Positions 7,951 through 15,238 of a stretch of 21,032 nt of DNA are shown piece after piece (position 1 is the first letter of the stretch; each line of letters starts with the position of its first letter). Below the pieces are notes generated by a model. It made no database searches, was not told the DNA's origin, and worked only from the letters and a program-made list of their open reading frames with translations. A program made the translations under genes and the position numbers. The stretch is from a virus, in the IMG/VR virus record IMGVR_UViG_3300044813_000014, positions 1-21,032 of that record; one strand, given 5' to 3'.

Positions 7951-8700
7951 CTAATCGACGACCGTGACGCCTTCCTTCGCCATCGTCGCCCTTTCGGCGG
8001 GCGTCTTCTGTTCGAATTCGGCTCTCTTGACAGTCTTGGCACCGCCAGTACCGCCGCCACTGCCGCCGGCCGGAGCACCGCTCCCGCCCGCGCCCGTGGC
8101 CTCGTAGAGCCACGGCTTTTGCGTCTTGAACTCCTCGCCGAAAAACTTGTCGAGGTCGCTGCGGGATTCGAGGCCGTCCTTGTCGAGGACGACGATCTTG
8201 TCGCCTTCGCCGAGCTTGAAGTGGCGCTCCGTGAGGAGCAGGGTGTCCTCGACCTTTTCCTTGTGGACACCGGCATTCAGGGCCGCCTCCCTCACCCTGT
8301 CGGTGAGCTTGAACTTCGTGAGCTGGCCGTCGCGGTCGCCGATCTGCTTCACCAAGTCCGCTTTCTCGTCGTCCCAATCCTTCTGCCACTTCGCCTTCAG
8401 CTTCTCGACCTCGCCGCTCTGGATGAGATTCTGTTCGTCGAGCTCGTCGAGGCGCGCCTGCGCGGCGCGCGCCTTCTCCGGGTCGATGCCCTTGTACTTA
8501 TCGACCTCGGTCTTCAGGCGCTTGCGCTCCGTCCGCTCGTGCTCGAGCGCGCCGGCCACTTCCTCCCGGTCGTCGAACTCGAAGTCGGCGAACTTCGCCG
8601 GGTCTACCTCGAAGCCGTCGTCCTTCTCAACGTAGAGAGCGCGATACGGCTCCGGGACATCTTCGAGCTTGGTGACCTTCTTAAACTTCCACTTAGCCAT
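7951..8700 (-). CDS. Scaffold protein
   Basis: A 249-residue protein; I chose ATG 8700 (MAKWKFKK) with a GGAG upstream rather than an in-frame GTG at 8733. The sequence is dominated by a charged coiled coil (about residues 50-135, rich in Glu, Lys, Arg, Leu) followed by a Gly/Ala linker and a basic C-terminal helix (KRAEFEQKTPAERATMAKEG). The C-terminal coat-binding helix-turn-helix is a known feature of P22-like scaffolds. It is immediately upstream of the coat gene and is the first gene behind a repeat-type promoter. With no protease gene seen, recycling rather than cleavage of the scaffold is likely. Confidence 0.85.
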   Translation of the reverse strand: MAKWKFKKVTKLEDVPEPYRALYVEKDDGFEVDPAKFADFEFDDREEVAGALEHERTERKRLKTEVDKYKGIDPEKARAAQARLDELDEQNLIQSGEVEKLKAKWQKDWDDEKADLVKQIGDRDGQLTKFKLTDRVREAALNAGVHKEKVEDTLLLTERHFKLGEGDKIVVLDKDGLESRSDLDKFFGEEFKTQKPWLYEATGAGGSGAPAGGSGGGTGGAKTVKRAEFEQKTPAERATMAKEGVTVVD

Positions 8701-8723
8701 TCGAGCACCGCTCCAATGTTTGT

Positions 8724-8742
8724 CGCCTGTCACCGACAGGCG
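8724..8742 (-). promoter_or_regulatory. Hairpin in leader of capsid operon
   Basis: A perfect 8-bp stem (CGCCTGTC / GACAGGCG) with a 3-nt loop lies 23 bp upstream of the scaffold start and downstream of the predicted transcription start. It is not followed by a T-run on either strand. It may stabilise the 5' end of the capsid transcript or be a protein-binding hairpin. Confidence 0.5.
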
Positions 8743-8786
8743 GAGATGTGGCGCGCGAGGAGAGTCCTCCGCGCCGTGCGAGCGTG

Positions 8787-8830
8787 AATCTAAGGCAGGC
8801 CGGGTTTTTATTTTCCGTAGGGGTGTCCGA
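8787..8830 (-). promoter_or_regulatory. Repeat-type phage promoter, copy 1 (capsid/tail operon)
   Basis: On the minus strand this holds the shared 23-bp element (begins TCGGACACCCC, ends GGAAAATAA) at about 8829-8807. A 15-nt spacer follows and then the -10 candidate TAGATT (8792-8787). The expected start of transcription near 8780 gives a leader of about 80 nt ahead of the scaffold gene. Two other copies share the element and the exact 15-nt spacing. Confidence 0.7.
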
Positions 8831-8869
8831 GTGGAGCAGACTGGTGAAGACTACCGGCCGGGGCCGGGT

Positions 8870-8875
8870 TATAAT
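8870..8875 (+). promoter_or_regulatory. Plus-strand -10 box, possibly leaderless
   Basis: A perfect TATAAT ends 6 bp before ATG 8882, so transcription would begin at or next to the start codon. I see no good -35 hexamer at 16-18 bp. The nearby repeat element lies in the opposite orientation about 40 bp upstream. Confidence 0.5.
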
Positions 8876-8881
8876 TCGCGC

Positions 8882-9199
8882 ATGGAAGAGCCCTTCGGTA
8901 CCGTGGCCGCGCCACCGCAGCCGGCCCCCAGCCCTTTCGTCCAGGCGGTCGCGCAGGCGCTCAGCGCGAAGCAGATCTCGCCCGTGTGCGTCGAATGCGG
9001 GCAGGCGCAGGATTGGCAGGATTGGATGCTGATCCCGACCCCGGTCGCGCTCCCGCTCATCCCGGGCCCCGGCGTCGAGGCGTCGGCGAGCCTGGCGGCC
9101 TCGCTGTCGTGCACGCGCTGCGGCCACGTGCGGCTTTACCGGTTGGACTTGATCGGGGTGCAGGTGGAGCAGCGGAGGATCATCGTGCCCGGGGGGTGA
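8882..9199 (+). CDS. Zinc-ribbon protein, first gene of inverted cassette
   Basis: A 105-residue protein on the plus strand. ATG 8882 is preferred because TATAAT lies six bases upstream, and upstream extension would run through the repeat element. An Ala/Pro-rich N-terminus is followed by two CxxC knuckles, C36/C39 (CVECG) and C77/C80 (CTRCG), enough for one zinc ribbon. The last strand region (VRLYRLDLIGVQV) is beta-prone. Its stop overlaps an in-frame GTG of the next gene (GTGA), suggesting coupling. I do not recognise the family; nucleic-acid or protein binding is possible but not shown. Confidence 0.7.
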   Translation: MEEPFGTVAAPPQPAPSPFVQAVAQALSAKQISPVCVECGQAQDWQDWMLIPTPVALPLIPGPGVEASASLAASLSCTRCGHVRLYRLDLIGVQVEQRRIIVPGG

Positions 9200-9204
9200 A
9201 TGTC

Positions 9205-9903
9205 ATGGGTGACGACGAGATGAGAGCTTGCCGCGGGTGCGGCGCACAGAGCAGGCTGGCGGCGGCCGAGTGTGACAGGCTTTGTACTGAATGTGGGCGG
9301 CTGAGGCCCCTGGCGCATAGTGGCCTTCCCGGCGAGACGGTTAAGCTAATTCGCCTCCTTCGTGACGACTCGCTCCGCTTCGAGGAGGTGACCATTCTTG
9401 AGAAGGGCACGGGTTACCTAATTTCGAAATACGCGACCGCCGCGAAATCGGCTGTAGTAGCGGACTTTAAATGTTCATTCTGCGAGAGAGTGTATTGGAT
9501 TAGTATTAATCCGCTGCTCGCAGCGCGCCCCTCAGAGTTGAATCTTCTTACCCTTGAATGTGCGCATTTTATTCCCGAGCGGGTGATTGAGGCGCTCGAC
9601 CGGCATTGCCGGCCGGTGGTTGTTGCACTCACCGGTGAGGGGCTCAGCGCACTTAAGTTCCCTCAAGCCAAACGCAGTGAGTTGTGCGAGCGCGTCGTGT
9701 TAGAGGAAGTCTTCGAGGGCAGCTTTAGGCGCTTCGCCGGCTACGACTCACGCGGTGAGACGTGGACTGTAGATATCGACCTCGAAGGCCGCTTCATCAC
9801 CTTCGACCACACCCACGTGGGCGCTCGTGAAGCCGGAGTGACCAGTCACTACTTACGCGAGGACGGGAAGTACAGCGCCGTCGTCTGGATGATTCCGAGG
9901 TGA
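9205..9903 (+). CDS. Cys-rich protein with two zinc-knuckle pairs
   Basis: A 232-residue protein. ATG 9205 has a G-run eight bases upstream; an in-frame GTG at 9196 overlapping the previous stop is an alternative start. An N-terminal zinc ribbon is visible (C9/C12 and C27/C30). A second possible site follows (C90/C93 with C119 and H121). The C-terminal 70 residues are beta-rich (TWTVDIDLEGRFITFDHTHV). The GC content falls noticeably in this gene compared with the structural genes, suggesting separate origin. The family is not recognised. As the largest member of the inverted cassette it is the likeliest functional core. Confidence 0.7.
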   Translation: MGDDEMRACRGCGAQSRLAAAECDRLCTECGRLRPLAHSGLPGETVKLIRLLRDDSLRFEEVTILEKGTGYLISKYATAAKSAVVADFKCSFCERVYWISINPLLAARPSELNLLTLECAHFIPERVIEALDRHCRPVVVALTGEGLSALKFPQAKRSELCERVVLEEVFEGSFRRFAGYDSRGETWTVDIDLEGRFITFDHTHVGAREAGVTSHYLREDGKYSAVVWMIPR

Positions 9904-9913
9904 TCTCGCTTAC

Positions 9914-10123
9914 ATGATAGTTTTCTGTACCTGTCCGACCCCACTCAACAGCGAACATCCCGACTTAGTGCTGTCCTGCCATCGGTGCGGTCATCCTATT
10001 GAGTGTGAGTATTCAGACGACGATAATCCTCACGCCGCCACCGTCCGCCACATTGATTATTTCGTCTGCGGCGCCCACTTGGCGGCCGCCGTCGACAACG
10101 TTCATTCCAGAACATTTGAATGA
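9914..10123 (+). CDS. Small Cys-rich protein
   Basis: A 69-residue protein beginning 10 bp after the previous gene, with a weak ribosome site. It has a C5-x-C7 pair, a CHRCG knuckle (C22/C25), C31 and C52, and several His residues, so it could bind one zinc, possibly two. Its stop overlaps the next start as ATGA. No family recognised. AT-richer codons than the surrounding phage genes. Confidence 0.65.
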   Translation: MIVFCTCPTPLNSEHPDLVLSCHRCGHPIECEYSDDDNPHAATVRHIDYFVCGAHLAAAVDNVHSRTFE

Positions 10124-10338
10124 GTAACAGCTATATTTACTGTAGCGAGTGCGCTTTTCCTATCACTTCTGGTTTTAACCCTGACGGCGAATTAGTCGTC
10201 CGCGGCTACACTCTCTGTCCGGAGTGCCTTGATGGAATCCCCGCAGAGGTCGCAAACGCATTCTTAACGGCGGCCAAAGAAGTGGGAGCCCGACGGCGAG
10301 CAGCAGGAGCTAGCCCAGCACCTGCTTCAGACTCCTGA
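10120..10338 (+). CDS. Small zinc-ribbon protein, last gene of cassette
   Basis: A 72-residue protein coupled to the previous gene by an ATGA overlap. Two CxxC knuckles (C8/C11, C33/C36) separated by about 21 residues form a compact zinc ribbon. The C-terminal half is an Ala-rich helix with a basic run (ARRRAAG). Its 3' end overlaps the convergent minor head gene by 29 bp with no terminator visible between them, so transcription would run antisense into that gene. Family not recognised. Confidence 0.65.
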   Translation: MSNSYIYCSECAFPITSGFNPDGELVVRGYTLCPECLDGIPAEVANAFLTAAKEVGARRRAAGASPAPASDS

Positions 10339-11278
10339 CGTATCTCATCCGCCCGAACTCCTTCGTCCGGTGGACGCCGACGAAATCCTTCAGCCCCACG
10401 CGCCCCGCCTTGTAAGCTTCGTAGCCGGCCGCGCCTAACACCTCTCTCTTATCCTCCGCCGACAGCTGCTCGAACATATCGGCGCCGGTCTCTATCGCCT
10501 CGTCGGCGCCTAAGACGAGGGGCACGGCCTGGCACCGGCAGTTCCAGTGGGTGTCGAGCGGCTCCGTCACGTCGTGGACGGTGCCGTGCATCGCCCAGCA
10601 GAGCACGCACGTCGTCGTCGAGAGCTCGGCCACCCAGACCCACCCGTAAACGTTCTCGCGCTCGGCCAGGCGGGCGGCGCGCGCGCCCTCGCGGTAGGCG
10701 TTCATGTGGGCGGTGCGTGTGACGGAGAGCGCGTGCGTGAGCTGTGTCCCGAGGCCCTCGGTGACAGAGCGCTCCAGCGCGGCCGCGGTCTGCTCCTGGA
10801 GGAGGTTGAAGGTCACGGCCTGGCGCACGCGCACGACGGCGCCGTCGGCTATGGGTTCGAGCACGGAGCGCAGCCGGGTCGGGTCGGCGAGGCCCTGGGC
10901 GAGTTCGGCCAGCCCGGGCGAGGTGAACTGCGCGGCGCCGGCCTGCGCCAGCAGCTCGCGCGTGTCGGCCGCGGCCCGGGCGAACGCCTCGGCCCGCGCC
11001 CGCGTGATCAACCCCGCGGCCTCGGCCGAGAAGTTGTGCACCTCGGCCTTGGTCAGCGCGAGCAGGTAGCGGAAGCGCCAGCTCCGAGCGAGCCAGGCCA
11101 GGTCGATCACCTCCGCACGCGCGCGCGCAGCGGCCATCTCGGCCGAGAGCTCGCCGGCGACGACCCGGATGCTGCGGTAGCGCACGCCGAAGGATTCCGC
11201 GACCCGACGCGCCAGCTCGGCGTCACGTCTGAGCAGCTCGCGGCGCTGCGCCTTGGCTTGTTTGAAGAGGGAGGGCAT
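10310..11278 (-). CDS. Minor head protein, Mu gpF/SPP1 gp7 type
   Basis: A 322-residue protein. I chose ATG 11278 (MPSLFKQ) because a longer reading would run into the tRNA-like element. No good Shine-Dalgarno is seen. The body is helical and rich in Ala and Arg. The C-terminal region has the family signature C224-x2-C227-x3-H231 (TTTCVLCWAMHG) followed by H244-x2-C247-x-C249 (HWNCRCQAVPL), a metal-binding cluster typical of Phage_Mu_F proteins. These enter the head near the portal and are associated with ejected DNA or portal assembly. It follows the portal after three small insertions (peptidase, unknown, tRNA-like). Confidence 0.9.
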   Translation of the reverse strand: MPSLFKQAKAQRRELLRRDAELARRVAESFGVRYRSIRVVAGELSAEMAAARARAEVIDLAWLARSWRFRYLLALTKAEVHNFSAEAAGLITRARAEAFARAAADTRELLAQAGAAQFTSPGLAELAQGLADPTRLRSVLEPIADGAVVRVRQAVTFNLLQEQTAAALERSVTEGLGTQLTHALSVTRTAHMNAYREGARAARLAERENVYGWVWVAELSTTTCVLCWAMHGTVHDVTEPLDTHWNCRCQAVPLVLGADEAIETGADMFEQLSAEDKREVLGAAGYEAYKAGRVGLKDFVGVHRTKEFGRMRYVRSLKQVLG

Positions 11279-11296
11279 AAGACGCTGATGTCGGTC

Positions 11297-11380
11297 GGGG
11301 CGGGAAGGACTCGAACCGTCCACCTCCGGGCGTAGTCTTCAAACCACGCGCGGCGCTCTAGCCCCTGAGCTACGCGCCCC
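11297..11380 (-). tRNA. tRNA-like element, isotype unresolved, long anticodon arm
   Basis: Read on the minus strand from 11380 this begins GGGGCGCG and ends CCGCCCC plus discriminator G, forming an acceptor stem with one C-C mismatch. A canonical D arm (UA-GCUC, 8-nt loop, GAGC), a typical class I variable loop (AGGUG) and a T arm with GGUUCGAGUCC (one mismatch) are present. The anticodon arm is abnormal: a 10-bp stem with one mismatch (11353-11344 with 11335-11326) closed by an 8-nt loop UUUGAAGA, about 11 nt longer than normal. GAA (Phe) or UGA (Ser) could be read from the loop. No CCA is encoded. It fills an otherwise unexplained 117-bp gap in a very compact operon. It may be a divergent working tRNA or a decaying one. 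Confidence 0.55.
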
Positions 11381-11395
11381 GGTATGACTCTCGCT

Positions 11396-11635
11396 TCAGC
11401 CTTTCAGCGGAGGCCCATCGTAAAACACTCGCCAGCCCCTCTCGACGCTGCGCCCGACCTCCCGACTGACGATGGGTTCGGAGTAGCCGGCGGTGACGAG
11501 CACCTGCGCGCGGTCGCCGGCCTTCAGCCCGACGCGGGAGTCGTAAGTGCGGATGACCTCGAAGCCGTCCACCTCGTGGACGCCGACCGCCCCGAGCACC
11601 CCTCCCTTCTCCATGAGCACGACGCGGCGGCTCAT
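11396..11635 (-). CDS. Small unknown protein
   Basis: A 79-residue basic protein. ATG 11635 overlaps the upstream peptidase stop as ATGA, which decides this start over a longer reading. The sequence is beta-prone with a central VGLKAGDRAQVLVTAGYSEPIVS and a C-terminal VERGWRVFYDGPPLKG. No domain is recognised. It sits between the cysteine peptidase-like gene and the tRNA-like element and is likely translated together with the peptidase. Confidence 0.65.
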   Translation of the reverse strand: MSRRVVLMEKGGVLGAVGVHEVDGFEVIRTYDSRVGLKAGDRAQVLVTAGYSEPIVSREVGRSVERGWRVFYDGPPLKG

Positions 11636-12150
11636 GAGCGCAGCCCCTGGCGCGCGTCCTGTCGCGACCGGTAGAAGGCGACGTCGGCCACGGCGACACA
11701 AGGCCGCCTGGCGGCGATCTTCTTCAGCGCAGACCTCATCCGCGGGACGCCCACGGGGTCGAGCACCGTGAACACATACCAGTGGTCGGGCTCGTACGGG
11801 CCTTCGTGAGTCTTGACGTCGTCGAGCGGGTCGTGAACGACGGCGCCGTCAAGGCAGACCACGGCGTGCGTGTTCTCCGGCTCGTCATCCTTCGGGGCCT
11901 TGGCGGCCATGATGGCGTAGCCTGGTGGCGGCGCGCAGGCCATACAGGCGCAGTGACGTACCCACACCAGGCCGAGGCCCAGCGGGCGCAGGAACTCGTT
12001 CCACAGGGCGAGCCAGCCCGGGTAGAGAGGTTCGCCCTTCTCGTCCAGGTACTCCGGCATCTCCTCTAGCCCCAGCTCCAGGAGCGAGGCGACGCAGGCG
12101 GCGAAGCAGTTGCCGCGCGCGCCGCGGCGGGTTTGGAAGACCTTGATCAT
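11632..12150 (-). CDS. Papain/C39-like cysteine peptidase-fold protein
   Basis: A 172-residue protein starting at ATG 12150, overlapping the portal stop as ATGA. It carries a plausible Cys-His-Asp triad in family order: C15 in GNCFAACVASLL, H95 in THAVVCLDG, and D107 in VVHDPLDD. This layout is typical of small phage proteins of the papain-like/C39 superfamily. Extra cysteines (C67, C69, C72) may bind metal. Whether it cuts a protein or has a transferase role cannot be said. Lying between portal and minor head, it might process a head or ejection protein, or act on the host after entry. Confidence 0.7.
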   Translation of the reverse strand: MIKVFQTRRGARGNCFAACVASLLELGLEEMPEYLDEKGEPLYPGWLALWNEFLRPLGLGLVWVRHCACMACAPPPGYAIMAAKAPKDDEPENTHAVVCLDGAVVHDPLDDVKTHEGPYEPDHWYVFTVLDPVGVPRMRSALKKIAARRPCVAVADVAFYRSRQDARQGLRS

Positions 12151-13781
12151 GCGCCCGCCCCCGCTCCGCCGGCGTCGGCGCCGACGCCGGCTCCGGGCGG
12201 CGGCATAGTGCCTTTGTCGAACTGCCTCAGCAGCGCGGCGCCGACGGTGTCGGCCTGCTCCTTCAGCGCCTCGCTCTCCTCCTTCGGGTTGACCGTCTCA
12301 GGGAGCGCGTCGGCCTGCTGTAAGATTTCGAGCAGCGTGAGGATGGTCAGCTGATTCTGGGCCGCCATCGAGCTGAAGACCTGGATCATCTGCGGCGTCA
12401 GGCGCAGCGCCTTCAGGTGCGAGCCCAGGGAGACGGAGCCGCCGGACTTCTCACCCAGGTAGCGCGCGTGGAAGCCGAGGCACTTGGTGAAGCACTGTTC
12501 GGCGGAGCCCGCCATGATCTCCAACTCCGAAGACTCCTGAGCGAAGTCGATGATCGACTCGGTCGCGGTGGCGTCGGCCTGCGGCCGCGCGACGAGCATC
12601 GAGAGGCCGAGCGCGGCCATCTGCGAGCGCAGGTCTTCGAGCGTCTTGCGGGTCTCTTCGAGCGCGACGCCCTGCGGCTCCAGGTATGTCGCCTCCTCGT
12701 CCTTCCCGATGGCGAGCCCGAGTCCCGAGCCGGCCTGACGCACCTTCCAACTTTCGGGTTCGGCGACCTTGAAGACGGGAATGGGGTTGCCGCACTTGTG
12801 CTCGGACTGGTCGCGGTCGGACTCCTTCTGGAAGTACTTGACGCAGAGCAGCGCGAGGTCGAGGCGCGGCGGCTCGCTCTCCAGGAACCCCACCTTGCGG
12901 CCGTAGGTGACGGCGATGGGGATGCGGTCGAAGTAGTCGCCGCGCGGCCCCTTGATGAAGCGCGGCTCGCCGACATCCTCGAATTTATCCTTGCCATCCT
13001 CACCCTTCACCTTCTTCTGCACCCGCGAGAGCACCCGCTGCATCGAGCGACCGTCGGCGGGATTGAGAAATTCGATGAGCGAGAGGATGCGGTAGTGCAG
13101 GACCGTCCGCTCCCCGAACTCTCCGTCCCGCTCGCAGGTCTCTTCCTCGAAGGTGATCTGGCCGATCTCTTTGCGCCCGTTGATGACGACGGGGACAAAG
13201 TTGACGGCCTGGCGCGCCTCGTACTTGATCCAGTAGGGGCGCAGACCCGCGCGCAACTCGTCTTCGAGCGTCGCGTCGGGGCCGAGGGCCGGCGGCATAT
13301 CGACCAGGACGAAACAGTGTCCTTCGAAGGCGCTCTCGAACACTTCCTGACAGAAGACCTCGCCCCGCGTGCCGGCGAGGTCGAGGTTATCCCAGTGCCC
13401 CTCGACGCCGGGCGTCTTGACCGCGCCGTCGTCGTTCAGCTCCGGCTTCCGCCCGCGGATGGCCAGCGGCACGTCGGGGCTGAGGACCGGATTCTTCTTG
13501 AAGACGAGACCCTTCGAGCCGAGCACCGTCCGGCCGTACGAATTGAAAAGCACGGCCGTCTTCAGGCGGTCGCGGTAGTCGTCCGCGTGTTCGGCCGGGA
13601 ACTTGGGCAGGTACTTGGAGACGGCGACCGACTGGCCGTTCACGCCCGTCGAGGACGCGCCCGTCTCGCGCAGGCGCAGCGTTCCGCCCTTCACGTCGCG
13701 GACGATCTCCTGCGCCGGCTGCATGCGCTGCCAGGCCGCGCACCTGTAGTCGGGTCGATCCTGTTTTCTGATTTCATCCAT
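12147..13781 (-). CDS. Portal protein, DUF4055 type
   Basis: A 544-residue protein starting at ATG 13781, two bases after the large terminase stop. The N-terminal segment (KYLPKFPAEHADDYRDRL, then FNSYGRTVLGSKGLVFKKNP) is characteristic of DUF4055 portals. Long helices follow in the C-terminal third, including LGLSMLVARPQADATATES and a stalk-like helix. The last 20 residues are Gly/Ala rich and probably disordered. The portal is the dodecameric vertex through which terminase pumps DNA. Order terS-terL-portal is standard. Family call is confident. Confidence 0.9.
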   Translation of the reverse strand: MDEIRKQDRPDYRCAAWQRMQPAQEIVRDVKGGTLRLRETGASSTGVNGQSVAVSKYLPKFPAEHADDYRDRLKTAVLFNSYGRTVLGSKGLVFKKNPVLSPDVPLAIRGRKPELNDDGAVKTPGVEGHWDNLDLAGTRGEVFCQEVFESAFEGHCFVLVDMPPALGPDATLEDELRAGLRPYWIKYEARQAVNFVPVVINGRKEIGQITFEEETCERDGEFGERTVLHYRILSLIEFLNPADGRSMQRVLSRVQKKVKGEDGKDKFEDVGEPRFIKGPRGDYFDRIPIAVTYGRKVGFLESEPPRLDLALLCVKYFQKESDRDQSEHKCGNPIPVFKVAEPESWKVRQAGSGLGLAIGKDEEATYLEPQGVALEETRKTLEDLRSQMAALGLSMLVARPQADATATESIIDFAQESSELEIMAGSAEQCFTKCLGFHARYLGEKSGGSVSLGSHLKALRLTPQMIQVFSSMAAQNQLTILTLLEILQQADALPETVNPKEESEALKEQADTVGAALLRQFDKGTMPPPGAGVGADAGGAGAGA

Positions 13782-13783
13782 GA

Positions 13784-15238
13784 TTAAATCCTGAACTCGA
13801 CGTTGCTCGCCACGGGCGCCTTCGGCCTCAGCAGCCGGTAGCGCGTCTCGTCGCCGGCGTGGTCCTCGGCCTTCGAATCGACGTCGTCCATGTCACTCTC
13901 GTCGCGCGGCAGCACCGGCACCGTGCGAATCCACTGGGTGCAGTTCTCGAAGACGAAAAGGCCCGGCGACTCCATCGGGAGGGGGCGACCCTCCCCGTCT
14001 GTCTTCGGCAGCGCCGCCGCCAGGTACTCGCGCAGTCGTCCCCACCCCAGCTTGCGGCTGCCGGACGACTTGTCGGCCTCGACGAAGCGGACGCCCTTCG
14101 CGGCCATGACGTCCGCAATGGACTTCGTGTCCTCGATCGAGCCGGAGTTGAAGATCGAGCCGTCGGCCGGGCCGGGCTTGATCCGGTCTCTACTGACGTA
14201 GGCGAGGGCCTCCTCACGCTTGACGATGCCGTCGGCGATGGCCGGCGCGAGCATCTTGAGCCCCTTGTTGGGCTTGCCGTTCCACCCGTACCACTCGCCG
14301 ATGCGGAAGACGGTGCCGCGCGGGTAGTGGACGCCGTTCGGGGCGGGCGACCCGTCACTCTCGGCCCACCAGCCGACGCTGAACGGTTTGCTGTCGCCCC
14401 AGTCGAAGGAGCGGTCCACCTTCCACGTCGCCGGGATCTGGAAGGGCTTGATGACGTGCACCGCTCGTCGGAAGAGGTCGTCGAGCATGCCGCCGGCGAC
14501 GATGTCCCAGTTGCCGTGACGCCACGCCTGTAAGAGCGCCTCGTTGCCGTTGGCCGACGCCTTGACCCGCTTCCAGTAGTCGGGATCGTTCTGCTGGAGC
14601 GCCAGGTTGTCGTCGAGCTTCGACGGGACGAAGACGCGCCAGGTCTCCTGCTCTTCGTCGTAGAAGGGGGTGAAGGGGGGCGCGGGGTCGATGTAGCGCG
14701 TCTTGACCCAGTTGTGACCGACGCCGCCCGGGTTACCCGTGGCGAGAAAGCGCTTGGCGACGGGCGCCTTGCCGTTGCGCAGGCAGGCGCGAAGTTTATC
14801 GACGGGGTCGGGCGAGGCCCACTGGGTGAGTTCCTCGAAGCAGATCCAGGTGTACTGGTGACCCTGGTAGCGTGAGGCGTCCCGGTCCCGCTCCATGCGG
14901 CGGAACTTGATGCGCGCGCCGTTGGGGAAGAAAAAGGTGCGCTTCGACGCCTTGAACTTGGCGCCGAGCGGGGTGAAGAGCTCGTGCGCGCGGTCGAGCG
15001 CCTCCTCCAGCTCGTCGTAGGTGCGGCGGAAGAAGATGCCGCGCGCATATTTTCCGGCCTCATCAACATGGCTTAACCAGTCGCCTAAACTCCCGTCGGT
15101 CTTGCCGCCGCCGCGCGCCCCGCCGAAGAAGATGTCTTCGATGGGGCAGGAGATGAGCGCCGTCTGCGGGCCTGGCTGCGCGGCCCAGACGACTATTGCG
15201 AGGAGGGCGGCTCTGACGGCTTGACTTGCTTTTGCCAT
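13784..15238 (-). CDS. Terminase large subunit
   Basis: A 484-residue packaging motor protein. A typical N-terminal lead (QPGPQTALISCPIEDIFFGG) precedes a Walker A-like loop GGARGGGKT (residues 39-47). The Walker B strand is WICFEE (131-136), with Glu where Asp is usual in the first acidic position. The coupling motif LATGNPGG follows near 165-172. The C-terminal RNase H-like nuclease begins with FDWGDSKPFSVGWW (D279, D282). It uses ATP hydrolysis to pump DNA and cuts it at headful or cos sites. The only usable start is ATG 15238, which overlaps the small terminase by 46 bp; a GAGGA lies directly before it. Confidence 0.95.
   Translation of the reverse strand: MAKASQAVRAALLAIVVWAAQPGPQTALISCPIEDIFFGGARGGGKTDGSLGDWLSHVDEAGKYARGIFFRRTYDELEEALDRAHELFTPLGAKFKASKRTFFFPNGARIKFRRMERDRDASRYQGHQYTWICFEELTQWASPDPVDKLRACLRNGKAPVAKRFLATGNPGGVGHNWVKTRYIDPAPPFTPFYDEEQETWRVFVPSKLDDNLALQQNDPDYWKRVKASANGNEALLQAWRHGNWDIVAGGMLDDLFRRAVHVIKPFQIPATWKVDRSFDWGDSKPFSVGWWAESDGSPAPNGVHYPRGTVFRIGEWYGWNGKPNKGLKMLAPAIADGIVKREEALAYVSRDRIKPGPADGSIFNSGSIEDTKSIADVMAAKGVRFVEADKSSGSRKLGWGRLREYLAAALPKTDGEGRPLPMESPGLFVFENCTQWIRTVPVLPRDESDMDDVDSKAEDHAGDETRYRLLRPKAPVASNVEFRI

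Noticed and set aside
8807-8834. Repeat element as the 5' end of a tRNA-Ser gene or an attachment site
   Set aside because: On the plus strand GGGGTGTCCGAGTGG resembles the start of tRNA-Ser, but no anticodon or T arm follows in any copy and the upstream T-rich half is equally conserved. The promoter reading explains more.
8669-8881. Longer N-terminus for the first plus-strand cassette gene
   Set aside because: The added part would translate the repeat and promoter region; TATAAT at 8870 and ATG 8882 give a better start.
9494-9511. Inverted repeat GGATTA/TAATCC in the second cassette gene
   Set aside because: Short, inside a coding region, no T-run and no link to a gene boundary; probably chance in an AT-richer stretch.
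11279-11323. Earlier start of the minor head protein at 11323
   Set aside because: It would begin inside the tRNA-like T arm; ATG 11278 gives the usual compact N-terminus.
12417-13787. Long plus-strand open frame opposite the portal gene (and a similar one at 3277-4386 opposite the tail tube)
   Set aside because: These are antisense shadows of high-GC genes; translations are rich in Arg, Val, Asp and Ala without domain patterns, and the minus-strand genes are clear.
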